Source: a virus. Taken from it: 56,865 nt of DNA. Below the pieces are notes generated by a model. It saw nothing but the letters and a program-made list of their open reading frames with translations. It was not told the DNA's origin and ran no database searches. The number at the start of each line of letters is the position of its first letter. The first letter of the stretch is position 1. A program made the position numbers and the translations under genes. Below are positions 7,559 to 14,302 of this stretch, piece by piece. The stretch spans positions 1 through 56,865 of IMG/VR virus record IMGVR_UViG_3300045107_000127, one strand, 5' to 3'.

Positions 7559-8318
7559 ATACTTCCTCGGGAATGTTGAACGTGTTCTCTACCAACACGG
7601 TCCTTCGGTTGAGGAAGTCCGGGGCGAGTCGCACTCTATCTCCTAAGTTGTATTTACGAAACTCTTCCACGAATTTCGCATGGCTCTTGTACTTGTGGGT
7701 GGTGTTCTCGATCTTCTCGACGAGGTTCTTCCTGACGTAGCTCATGTGGTGGACAACAAACTCGTCCCGCCGGAGAATCCAACACTTCTCCGTCTTCATC
7801 TTCCGTGAGTCGTCCTGGGGCACCGGGAACGTGGCGTTCACGTCGCAGCGGGTGTTGACCGTGTGAATGATAGGCATCAGTTGGTCCGGTGGCGGCACCA
7901 GCTTCCAGGTCGGCTTCTTGTAGTACCCCTCGCAGTGGGCCACACAGCAATCGTGATCCCCGAAGTTCTTCTTCACATACTCCAACTGGTGCGGCAGGTA
8001 CATCTCGTCCACGTCCGCCGTGATGTGGTGCGTACACCCTGCTGCTATGGCACAGTCCAGTCCGACGTTCCTGGCATTGGCCTCGTTGACTTTGTAACGG
8101 AGTGAAAAGTCAGGGTCGTATTTGGCAACGCAGTCGATCAGACCGCTGGCCTTGAGTCGGTGAAGGTGTTCGATCATCTCGGGTCGTGCTGGGTTGCTAT
8201 TGAACGACAAGTCTTGGTAGACAACCCCGACCCAATCGACCTGATTGCGGATGCTTCGGACCGTGTATTCCAAAAACTCCTCGCCGTGGAAGACGGGGTA
8301 CGAGATGCCGAGCTTCAT
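7548..8318 (-). CDS. GT-A fold glycosyltransferase (family 2-like)
   Basis: Predicted to transfer a sugar from a nucleotide donor. The 256-residue protein starts with a strand-loop typical of GT-A enzymes (MKLGISYPVFHGEEFLEYTV) with SIRNQVDWVGVVYQDLS after it. Residues about 85-107 hold NEANARNVGLDCAIAAGCTH followed by a DxD-type metal site, TADVDEMY. This order (N-x-A-R-N-x-G, then D-x-D) is the family 2 hallmark. The acceptor is unknown; phage GTs modify DNA bases, virion proteins or host surface glycans. It overlaps both neighbours, which suggests one transcript. Confidence 0.7.
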   Translation of the reverse strand: MKLGISYPVFHGEEFLEYTVRSIRNQVDWVGVVYQDLSFNSNPARPEMIEHLHRLKASGLIDCVAKYDPDFSLRYKVNEANARNVGLDCAIAAGCTHHITADVDEMYLPHQLEYVKKNFGDHDCCVAHCEGYYKKPTWKLVPPPDQLMPIIHTVNTRCDVNATFPVPQDDSRKMKTEKCWILRRDEFVVHHMSYVRKNLVEKIENTTHKYKSHAKFVEEFRKYNLGDRVRLAPDFLNRRTVLVENTFNIPEEVYDS

Positions 8319-8665
8319 TCTCCGACTCCTAGCCGACCGAGCTTATCCCAATCCATCGCCTGAACTCTCACGCCGGTCGTGGTGACGTGGGCGAATACGT
8401 CACAGCCGTCCCCGCAGATACAGCCCGGAGTGAAGCTCTCGTCCTTCACCACGAAGTCGTAGTACAAGTCAAATTCGTGTTCCTTGCATTCCGGGTGCTG
8501 GCTCAGGAACTCGTCGGCTGCCGTCTTCAACTCCCGAGGGTTGATCGGCTGGATGCCGTTGTAGGCTTTGGGCACTTCCCGGCCGTCGTGGGCCTGGGTC
8601 TTACGCTTCTCGTACCACGCCTCCAGGTGCGACCGGAGGGCGGTGATGGTTTCTTCTAGTGTCAT
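8315..8665 (-). CDS. Hypothetical acidic protein
   Basis: 116 residues, not recognised. The N-terminal 20 residues are helical (MTLEETITALRSHLEAWYEK). The centre has two short Cys pairs (PGCICGDGCDVFAH) that could bind a metal. It is first in a minus-strand unit whose ATG sits 4 bases after TATAATA with no Shine-Dalgarno. Its 3' end overlaps the glycosyltransferase by 4 bases (ATGA type). Confidence 0.65.
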   Translation of the reverse strand: MTLEETITALRSHLEAWYEKRKTQAHDGREVPKAYNGIQPINPRELKTAADEFLSQHPECKEHEFDLYYDFVVKDESFTPGCICGDGCDVFAHVTTTGVRVQAMDWDKLGRLGVGE

Positions 8666-8730
8666 ACCGTATTATAGGATGTTTGTTTACTTTTTTGCTG
8701 CGAAGTAAAAAAGTAAAACTACAATAGGGT
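8666..8730. promoter_or_regulatory. Divergent promoter with 11-bp inverted repeat
   Basis: Between the two ATGs lie mirror-image boxes: TATAATACGGT before the minus gene and TACAATAGGGT before the plus gene, each ending directly at the start codon. Between them TTTACTTTTTT (8686-8696) and AAAAAAGTAAA (8707-8717) form a perfect 11-bp inverted repeat with a 10-base spacer. The repeat could be an operator for both genes or a stem-loop. Confidence 0.5.
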
Positions 8731-9480
8731 ATGAAAATCTCGCACTCCATCTGGGAAGAGGGCTACAACTGCTCGATGAGCTTTGACCACTTCAGCCAGC
8801 ATTACCTGAAGATCATGCACCCGAAGCTGGGCATGGTGCCCTTCGAGTTACACGACTACCACCGCCGCCTGCTCGACTCGTATAACACAAACAGATTTGT
8901 GTTAGTGAAGAAATTCAGGTCGGCTGGCTACCTCACCATGTCGGCACTGTACGGGCTGTGGCAGTGCATCTTCCAGCCGCAAAGGCGGGTGTTCGTACTG
9001 TCGCCGAGCTACCGTGAGGCCGAGGAAGTTAGTGAACTCGTCTCCAGGGCGATCCACAACCTGCCGGAGTGGATGTCCCGGATGGTGGTGAAGAACACGA
9101 AGCACGAGAAGACGTTCGCCCTCGACAGCCGCATGGATTTCTACACATGGGAGGCGTGCCGAGGGCGACTGGTGACGCATCTCATCATCGACGAGGTTGC
9201 GTTCATTAAGGACTTCGACAAGAAGTGGCCGTGCGTCTTCCCCACGCTGTCCACGGACGGCAAGTGCTTCGCCCTTTCGACGACCAACGGCATCGGCAAC
9301 TGGTTCGAGCAGGCTTGGAGTGGTGCCTTACAGGGCACGAACAACTTCAAGGCGTTCGAGGCCGACTACCGGGAGAATCCGATCTACAAGGACGAAGGGG
9401 CCAACGAGAACATGAGGAAGATGATGGGCGAGGCGGCGTGGCTTCAGGAAGTCGAGGGCCACTTCCTCATCAGTAAATGA
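8731..9480 (+). CDS. Orphan terminase ATPase-domain paralogue
   Basis: A 249-residue protein that matches only the N-terminal ATPase half of the large terminase at 22351..24144. Shared landmarks are the DHFSQHYLKIMHPKLGMVPF region, LYGLWQCIFQPQRRVFVLSPS (strand after Walker A), Walker B HLIIDEVAFI at 150-159 and the coupling motif STTNGIGNWFE at 183-193. The Walker A region reads KFRSAGYLTM where the full terminase has KFRQGGLTTV, so the P-loop looks damaged. There is no nuclease domain. It may be a regulator, a scaffold for the motor, or a duplicated remnant. Codon use is like neighbours and the frame is intact, so it is probably expressed. Confidence 0.8.
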   Translation: MKISHSIWEEGYNCSMSFDHFSQHYLKIMHPKLGMVPFELHDYHRRLLDSYNTNRFVLVKKFRSAGYLTMSALYGLWQCIFQPQRRVFVLSPSYREAEEVSELVSRAIHNLPEWMSRMVVKNTKHEKTFALDSRMDFYTWEACRGRLVTHLIIDEVAFIKDFDKKWPCVFPTLSTDGKCFALSTTNGIGNWFEQAWSGALQGTNNFKAFEADYRENPIYKDEGANENMRKMMGEAAWLQEVEGHFLISK

Positions 9481-10015
9481 TGGAGGGGTTCGGGATCGGG
9501 CTGGCGAAGAACTCGTGCTGGCAGTTCGGGCACTTTGTCTTCGGGGCCGGTATTGCACAAAGGCCCAGCCCACCGAACGTCGGCGGGATGTACTTGTACT
9601 CGCCGTTCGGCACGGATGTCAACTTGCGGTATCGCACGTCGAACTCGAAGCAGACGTATTCATCCGGGTAAGTGTCACCGAAGACGAGACTGCTGATGTA
9701 GGCTTCGCTCATCGTGTGGGTTTCCATCAGCATGCCGCAGCCGTCGTACATCTTCAGTACAAACGTGCCGAGCTTGTCTTCCGGGGCGAACGGCACATTC
9801 TCGTGCAGCGACGGCTGGATCACCTTCCAGAACTCGTTGTTTAAGTCCATCTCGTAGACGATGACGTGGAGTTGTTCGCTGTGCCCGCCCGTGGTGACAA
9901 TGGGGTCTGTGGGACGACAGCCGATCTTAACCCAGAAGGGTTCGACGTTGCCCCCTGGGAGGGTGGCTTCGAGGGTGTAGCGGTACTTCCGCTTGAAGAC
10001 AATGTTGTTATTCAT
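9470..10015 (-). CDS. Tail-tube-like virion protein with zinc-ribbon tail
   Basis: 181 residues. The start is ATG 10015 (MNNNIVFKRKYRYTLEATLP); an upstream extension to 10264 is antisense to another gene. The sequence follows the tail-tube (T4 gp19 type) plan: an opening RKYRYTLEATLPGG with WVKIGCRP, then FVLKMYDGCGMLMETHTMSE, AYISSLVFGD and CFEFDVRYRKL. In gp19-like proteins the equivalent end is LxDGxGxxxxxWxLxxxW...FGDLDYS. The last 30 residues add a CPNC motif with other Cys, perhaps a zinc ribbon or half of one. A tail tube or baseplate tube-initiator role is likely but not proven. Confidence 0.6.
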   Translation of the reverse strand: MNNNIVFKRKYRYTLEATLPGGNVEPFWVKIGCRPTDPIVTTGGHSEQLHVIVYEMDLNNEFWKVIQPSLHENVPFAPEDKLGTFVLKMYDGCGMLMETHTMSEAYISSLVFGDTYPDEYVCFEFDVRYRKLTSVPNGEYKYIPPTFGGLGLCAIPAPKTKCPNCQHEFFASPIPNPSIIY

Positions 10016-10048
10016 AGATAGGTTATCCTTTAAGTCTGAGGAGGACTT

Positions 10049-10291
10049 ATGAGCATTTTGAGTTGGATCAAGGGCAAAGCCCAAATGGCAGAACAGGTTG
10101 TGCCTGTTGTGAAGGAAGGCGAAGATATCGTCAAGGATTTGATGGAGATCATCGCCGACATCAAGGCCGGTCGTTACACTGAGGTTGTAACGGACACGAA
10201 GCAGATCGCTTTGGATGTCGCTGAGTTCGCAGCCGAAGTAGAGAAGATCATGAACAAGCTGCAACCGCCGGTCGTCCCGGCCCAGAAGTAA
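10049..10291 (+). CDS. Small helical protein
   Basis: 80 residues, predicted almost entirely helical (SWIKGKAQMAEQVVPVVKEG, then LDVAEFAAEVEKIMNKLQ), with no recognised family. A strong ribosome-binding site (TGAGGAGGACTT) and an immediate strong terminator at 10308 show a single-gene, well expressed unit. It could be a small virion, scaffold or regulatory protein. Confidence 0.75.
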   Translation: MSILSWIKGKAQMAEQVVPVVKEGEDIVKDLMEIIADIKAGRYTEVVTDTKQIALDVAEFAAEVEKIMNKLQPPVVPAQK

Positions 10292-10307
10292 AGTAGTGTA
10301 CTAAAAG

Positions 10308-10336
10308 AAAACCCGGCCAACTGGCCGGGTTTTTTA
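10308..10336 (+). terminator. Rho-independent terminator
   Basis: Stem AACCCGGCCA / TGGCCGGGTT with a 2-base loop, followed by TTTTTT. It ends the 10049..10291 gene and belongs to a set of similar CCCGGC hairpins in the window. Confidence 0.92.
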
Positions 10337-10347
10337 CTAGATACGTC

Positions 10348-10806
10348 ATGCTTACGTTTCGATCATTCATGGAAAGACTGGCGGTAGAGCCGGAGAACCG
10401 TTTCCATACACGCACTCCCGAAATCGCAACGGAGTTCCCGAACGACGAAAGAGTTCCGCCTGGGTATTCAGTGATCCGAGGCCCGAATGATTTTGCCGAC
10501 TTCAAAGATAATCAACCTCAGCCGACTGCGCACCCACAAGGCTCTGGCAAGCCACAAGCTCTCTGGCCGTCCAAGTTTAAGAGTCGCACGCAATCATTCA
10601 TCCCGAAGAACGACGCAGCGATGAGCGGCTACGAGGCCGGTAAGCACGCCGACGAAAACGGCCAGTTCTACGTCTACGGCAACATGCGCCGCCACATGCG
10701 ATCCAACTTCCACCAATGGTACTTGGGTTTCGTGAAAGGGTGGGAAGAGTCACAACCGGAACTTCCGGTTCCGAATGCTGACGAACTCAGGCCGCAATAC
10801 AGTTAA
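10348..10806 (+). CDS. Unknown protein with capsid-targeting-like N-terminus
   Basis: 152 residues of unknown function. The opening MLTFRSFMERLAVEPE matches the short aromatic tag of phage internal head proteins (compare T4 MKTYQEFIAEA). The rest is polar, with Pro/Gln-rich residues about 55-75 and an ending region YVYGNMRRHMRSNFHQWYLG that is basic and aromatic and could contact DNA. The ATG lies 4 bases after CTAGATA and immediately after the terminator of the previous gene, with no Shine-Dalgarno. Cargo of the head is an inference. Confidence 0.7.
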   Translation: MLTFRSFMERLAVEPENRFHTRTPEIATEFPNDERVPPGYSVIRGPNDFADFKDNQPQPTAHPQGSGKPQALWPSKFKSRTQSFIPKNDAAMSGYEAGKHADENGQFYVYGNMRRHMRSNFHQWYLGFVKGWEESQPELPVPNADELRPQYS

Positions 10807-11219
10807 TCAATGACGATGGTGCAGTCCGGGACGACGTAAAGTCGGTCCCACTGCTTACGAGCCTTGCAGTGGTTGTAGAACCGTTCGTACTTCTCGCCAC
10901 GTTCCTTAAGCTCCTTACGGAAGTATTTGGCCGAGTGCAGTACCCGCTCCATGTGTTCTTTATTCGGACTCCAGATCGGCCAGATGTGTTGCTCGTCCCT
11001 GGTGATGACGATCCGACTGGTGAGATACCTCGGTTCGCAGGTGTCCGGGTCGAGTTGCATCGGCCCTGGGTTACACTCCACGTCGAACACGAAGCCCCGT
11101 GGCCCGGCGTTGACGAAGGTGAAGTCCTGTGGGAGCAGGGTGTATTCCAGATCACGAGGCGTGATCCGAATGAAGCAGCCGATCTGCTGTGCGGGTGGAA
11201 AGCCTTTGAGTAATGCCAT
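10803..11219 (-). CDS. Hypothetical protein
   Basis: 138 residues from ATG 11219 (MALLKGFPPAQQIGCFIRIT), which overlaps the upstream stop as TAATG; a longer start at 11273 would sit inside the upstream gene. It is strand-rich in the first half (DFTFVNAGPRGFVFDVECNP) and helical in the second (KEHMERVLHSAKYFRKELKE). It ends with VVPDCTIVID. I do not recognise a family. The stop overlaps the convergent 10348 gene by 4 bases. Confidence 0.65.
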   Translation of the reverse strand: MALLKGFPPAQQIGCFIRITPRDLEYTLLPQDFTFVNAGPRGFVFDVECNPGPMQLDPDTCEPRYLTSRIVITRDEQHIWPIWSPNKEHMERVLHSAKYFRKELKERGEKYERFYNHCKARKQWDRLYVVPDCTIVID

Positions 11220-11509
11220 TATTCTTCGTCCTTCGGGATGGTGATCTCGCCGGTGAAGGCGAATCTGACACATTTAGTGAATGTCGGTTCGGGTTCAGCC
11301 TTGTCATGCGGCCAGTAGTGGTCAATGCCGGTTAGCGGGCACGTCCAGACCTGACGCATCGTCAGCTTGTTTTCGTGTACCGGGGGCTTGCGCTGTTCGA
11401 GCTTTTCCAGCTTCTCTGCACAGTATTGTCGGAGCATGTCGGGGTAGCAGCGGCCACGATGCTTGTTGGAGGCTTCTTGGAACTTGCCTTTGAACTTGAG
11501 TTGAGTCAT
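11219..11509 (-). CDS. Mini-paralogue of the prohead protease N-terminus
   Basis: 96 residues. Residues 4-32 (KFKGKFQEASNKHRGRCYP, then a helix) match the prohead protease at 15246..15911 (IFRGKFQEAEAVNKNKRSYP). In gp21-like proteases this is the first strand and turn. The protease His (ELDHP) and Ser (GISSRG) regions are absent, so it cannot be a protease. The remainder has Cys and Trp residues (RQVWTCPLTGIDHYWPHDKA) of unknown role. It begins right after a terminator hairpin, with TTTTATA 4 bases before its ATG. It may be a fragment left by recombination or a small modulator of the protease. Confidence 0.6.
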   Translation of the reverse strand: MTQLKFKGKFQEASNKHRGRCYPDMLRQYCAEKLEKLEQRKPPVHENKLTMRQVWTCPLTGIDHYWPHDKAEPEPTFTKCVRFAFTGEITIPKDEE

Positions 11510-11514
11510 AGCCT

Positions 11515-11549
11515 ATAAAAGAAAACACCCGCCATTTCTGGCGGGTGTT
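11515..11549 (-). terminator. Rho-independent terminator (copy A)
   Basis: Stem AACACCCGCCA / TGGCGGGTGTT with a 4-base loop; on the minus strand it is followed by TTTTCTTTTATA. It closes the HNH gene at 11566 and lies directly before the start of the 11219..11509 gene. It is nearly identical to the hairpin at 43556..43592. Confidence 0.9.
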
Positions 11550-11565
11550 GTTGGTTTTCACTGCT

Positions 11566-12159
11566 TTACGCACCCAGGGTGAAGTTCCTGATGGCGGTGA
11601 ACACGAGATGAGCTTTCTCTAAAGGAACTCCGTATTCCTTCACGATCAAGTGAAGCATCTCATGTGCTTCAGCACAGAGAGGCATAAGGTCTGCGTCCGG
11701 TTCGTTGCCGAGGTTGGTGTACCGAATGTGGTGAAGCTGGATGTTGTCTGTTCGGCCTGTAAGACGGCATCGCCTCTCATGAGTTTCGAAATACCGCTCC
11801 CGTCTTTGAACCCAGCCGTCTGTGACGTAGTATTCATCCAGTGTTTCCAGACCCATGTCACGAAGAATTTCGTGAAGCGGCCTCTCCTTTCGACCGTCAA
11901 TGAAACCGAGGAAACGGTAAAGCGACTGCCGCCGGTTGACGATCTCGTAATTGATCTCACCCTTTCGCTTCAGATCACGGAGAATACGGCTCGGTGAATC
12001 AGGTGAGATGTCTGCTCTGGCGGCGACGTATTGCTGAAGATCGCCCATGTGATACTCGAACCCAGGACTTCGCTGATTGAAAAACTCCAGAACCACTGGA
12101 GCGATCTTCGACTCCACCCTGTTTAGTTCGGCAACCTGCACTGCTGTTTCAGCATCCAT
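11566..12159 (-). CDS. HNH endonuclease with winged-helix N-terminus
   Basis: 197 residues. Residues 30-95 look like a winged helix (HMGDLQQYVAARADISPDSP, then SRILRDLKRKGEINYEIVN), which would bind DNA. The C-terminal half has the HNH core: CRLTGRTDNIQLHHIRY, then NLGNEPDADLMPLCAEAHEM and a last His (LH). HNH proteins in phages are commonly homing endonucleases. It overlaps the next upstream nuclease gene by 37 bases and sits immediately downstream of the capsid operon. Confidence 0.8.
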   Translation of the reverse strand: MDAETAVQVAELNRVESKIAPVVLEFFNQRSPGFEYHMGDLQQYVAARADISPDSPSRILRDLKRKGEINYEIVNRRQSLYRFLGFIDGRKERPLHEILRDMGLETLDEYYVTDGWVQRRERYFETHERRCRLTGRTDNIQLHHIRYTNLGNEPDADLMPLCAEAHEMLHLIVKEYGVPLEKAHLVFTAIRNFTLGA

Positions 12160-12728
12160 GCCTCGAACTCCTTTTCGTCGTACTTGTCGGCTTTGGAAAG
12201 GTTCTCCTTGCCGGGCATTGGCCTCAAGTTACTCAACGAGTTGACTAATTTCAAGTCGAAAACCCCGTGATCGACGAACGCCTGGATCGGCCAGATGTGA
12301 TCGATGTGCCACTCTTCTCCGCACCGGGCCATCTCCGGGTGGTTCAAAATATGTTCCTGAAGATGCTGCGGGGTGTAGCCGAGGAGTTCGTGGGTGTGCT
12401 TCGTTTTCTTCTGGCCGCTGGCCTTCATGAACCGGCGGATGTGCCGCTCGCAGGTCTTGCGGAACCTTTTCCTCAGTGCAACCGCCTCACGGTCGGGGTC
12501 GTACATGTAGCAGTTCACCCCGGCAATCTTCTTCGAGCCGCACTTCTTGCAGTTCGGATAGTTCTTGAAGTTCGTCCAGTACGCCTCGCACGTCCGACCG
12601 CACCCGCAGACGTACTCCAAACGGGTCTTCTTGTTCTGAATCCAAGAACGGACGAACTGCGTGCCTTTTGATTCACAGAACTGCTTCAAATCTTCGTCAG
12701 TGATCTTAATGAACTTGGGTCTTGACAT
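12123..12728 (-). CDS. HNH homing-type endonuclease with zinc fingers
   Basis: About 201 residues from ATG 12728 (MSRPKFIKIT); a GTG at 12743 is also possible. An N-terminal zinc-finger-like region has CGCGRTCEAYW and CKKCG. The C-terminal HNH core reads WHIDHIWPIQAF, then KLVNSLSNLRPMPGKENLSK, the usual H-N-H spacing of phage homing enzymes. A basic helical segment (RFRKTCERHIRRFMKASGQKK) lies between. It overlaps the other HNH gene. A cleavage site in or near the capsid gene would be a typical homing target, but this cannot be read here. Confidence 0.82.
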   Translation of the reverse strand: MSRPKFIKITDEDLKQFCESKGTQFVRSWIQNKKTRLEYVCGCGRTCEAYWTNFKNYPNCKKCGSKKIAGVNCYMYDPDREAVALRKRFRKTCERHIRRFMKASGQKKTKHTHELLGYTPQHLQEHILNHPEMARCGEEWHIDHIWPIQAFVDHGVFDLKLVNSLSNLRPMPGKENLSKADKYDEKEFEAWMLKQQCRLPN

Positions 12729-12760
12729 GCCATATGATAACACACGGGCATAGAACTTAC

Positions 12761-12795
12761 AAAAAGAAAACCCGGCCTTTCGGCCGGGTTCTTTA
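12761..12795 (-). terminator. Rho-independent terminator of the capsid gene
   Basis: Stem AACCCGGCC / GGCCGGGTT with a 4-base loop; on the minus strand it is followed by TTCTTTTTG. It lies just after the major capsid gene stop at 12820 and separates it from the HNH genes. Confidence 0.92.
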
Positions 12796-12819
12796 GTTTG
12801 CTGCTACGCAGCCATCGCA

Positions 12820-14265
12820 TTACACAACGAAGTTGGCAATCGACATTCTTGCGTAGAATTTTGCCCCTTCACGCAGCAACTTCTTGCCGTACCGGGTGAG
12901 GATACCCTTCCGAGGGCAGAAGCTTTCCGGGTCGAGAACGACCGGGGTTTGCGTAAGAGGAACATACGGGCAGTAGAAGTAGCCGCTATCCATGTAGCTG
13001 TCGCCCTTGTAACCCATGAGGATTTGGCCCGTCGGGAACAGCGGGTCTTTGTACAGACGCCAACGGTTGTTCACGGTGCCGACGTACTGGACGCCGAGGC
13101 TGCTCGTGAAGGTGTCCGAAGGAGCCGGTGCGAAACCAGCGGTTGCCGTTTCGAAGACGGACGCAACTTCCGGGGAAGTCACGAGCCAGTTGCACCCGCC
13201 ACGGAGGGTCTTACGGTGAACGACGTTGGAAACTTCCACAACCTTGACGTACAGCGACTCGTACTTTTCCTTGATCGTGTCGCCGAGTGCGGTGTTGAAG
13301 TCCCACACTGCAATCGTACCGGCGTTGTTACGCAAGTCGGTGAGGACTTCACGGTCGATTTCAAGGTTAATTTCTTGAGCCAGGACGCTCGTCAACTCAG
13401 CTTCGGCGTCCAGGTTGTGCTGGGAACGCAGGTCTTGCTGAGCCTCGTAGCTCCACACAGCCTTCAACTTACGGGTCTTGGCTGCGATTTCTTCCGACTC
13501 AACGACGAGGTTGACTTCAGGAAGGTCTTGGTTGCACTCCATGTTGTACTCGTAGGAGGCAACGAAGTGGTTGTCACCAGGATCGCCGCCGGTCCATTGC
13601 AGAACAACTTCGCCGGTGTTCAGGTCGATGGACGAACCGCTCGACTGAGCCTTGACGGTCGGGGTGCCGATGTCCGTGAAGGTGAACACGCCAGACGTGG
13701 ACACAATGAAGGTCTGGATTGCGGTGCTGCCGTCGTACACGGTGCCGGTGAACGCACCCGGAAGAACCGGAGTGTGTTCCAGCGGTGCGTACACTGCTGC
13801 TACGCTGCTACCACCCGGATGCGTCGAAGAAACTTCGTTCTGTACGAACTGGTGGGTGTAGTAGATTTCCAGGTTGCCGTCACCGGAAGCCAACTGTTGC
13901 AGCGATGCTGCGTCGTCGCTCGGGTAGCCGCCCTGGAGGCTTGCGCCACGCATGCCGCCCTTGTTGGACGAGTAGCGGAAGCGGAGGTAGTACACAAGAC
14001 CCGTCGGGCCGAGAAGCGGCTGAACCGACACAATCTTGTTCGCAATCAACTGCGGGTAGATACGGCGAACCAGCGGAATGCTAATACGCTTGAAGCTGGC
14101 AATGTCGCCCGTATCCGTCATCGCTTCATTCATCAACCACTGGTTTTCCAGAAGAACAGCAGTGGCGGAACGAGTGAAGCGGTCTTCAATCTTGTTGAGA
14201 AGCTTAGTCTTGGCCCACTTTTGTTCGATGGCCTTAGCTTCGTTCAAGAATCGGGAATTCATCAT
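12820..14265 (-). CDS. 23: Major capsid protein, T4 gp23-like
   Basis: 481-residue shell protein of the head. Diagnostic regions are ISIPLVRRIYPQLIANKIVS and VQPLLGPTGLVYYLRFRYSS (residues 61-100), as in gp23 near its post-cleavage N-terminus, then EINLEIDREVLTDL (298-311), WDFNTALGDT (321-330) and MDSGYFYCPYVPLTQTP (425-441), matching gp23 MDAGIYYAPYVALTP. The gp21-like protease probably removes the first about 40 residues, where LLE occurs at 38-40. The gene follows scaffold and protease in T4 order and has its own terminator. Two separate gene fragments at 40188 and 43313 resemble its C-terminal half. Confidence 0.95.
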   Translation of the reverse strand: MMNSRFLNEAKAIEQKWAKTKLLNKIEDRFTRSATAVLLENQWLMNEAMTDTGDIASFKRISIPLVRRIYPQLIANKIVSVQPLLGPTGLVYYLRFRYSSNKGGMRGASLQGGYPSDDAASLQQLASGDGNLEIYYTHQFVQNEVSSTHPGGSSVAAVYAPLEHTPVLPGAFTGTVYDGSTAIQTFIVSTSGVFTFTDIGTPTVKAQSSGSSIDLNTGEVVLQWTGGDPGDNHFVASYEYNMECNQDLPEVNLVVESEEIAAKTRKLKAVWSYEAQQDLRSQHNLDAEAELTSVLAQEINLEIDREVLTDLRNNAGTIAVWDFNTALGDTIKEKYESLYVKVVEVSNVVHRKTLRGGCNWLVTSPEVASVFETATAGFAPAPSDTFTSSLGVQYVGTVNNRWRLYKDPLFPTGQILMGYKGDSYMDSGYFYCPYVPLTQTPVVLDPESFCPRKGILTRYGKKLLREGAKFYARMSIANFVV

Positions 14266-14302
14266 AGGTTATGTTTCCTTTATTTCTCAGTGTTAGTGAA
14301 CC

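Noticed and set aside
9470-10264. Longer version of the tail-tube-like gene starting at 10264
   Set aside because: The extra N-terminus is antisense to the 10049 gene, which has a strong RBS; ATG 10015 gives the tail-tube opening.
11219-11273. Upstream start at 11273 for the 10803 gene
   Set aside because: It lies inside the upstream gene; ATG 11219 overlaps the upstream stop as TAATG and gives a sensible N-terminus.
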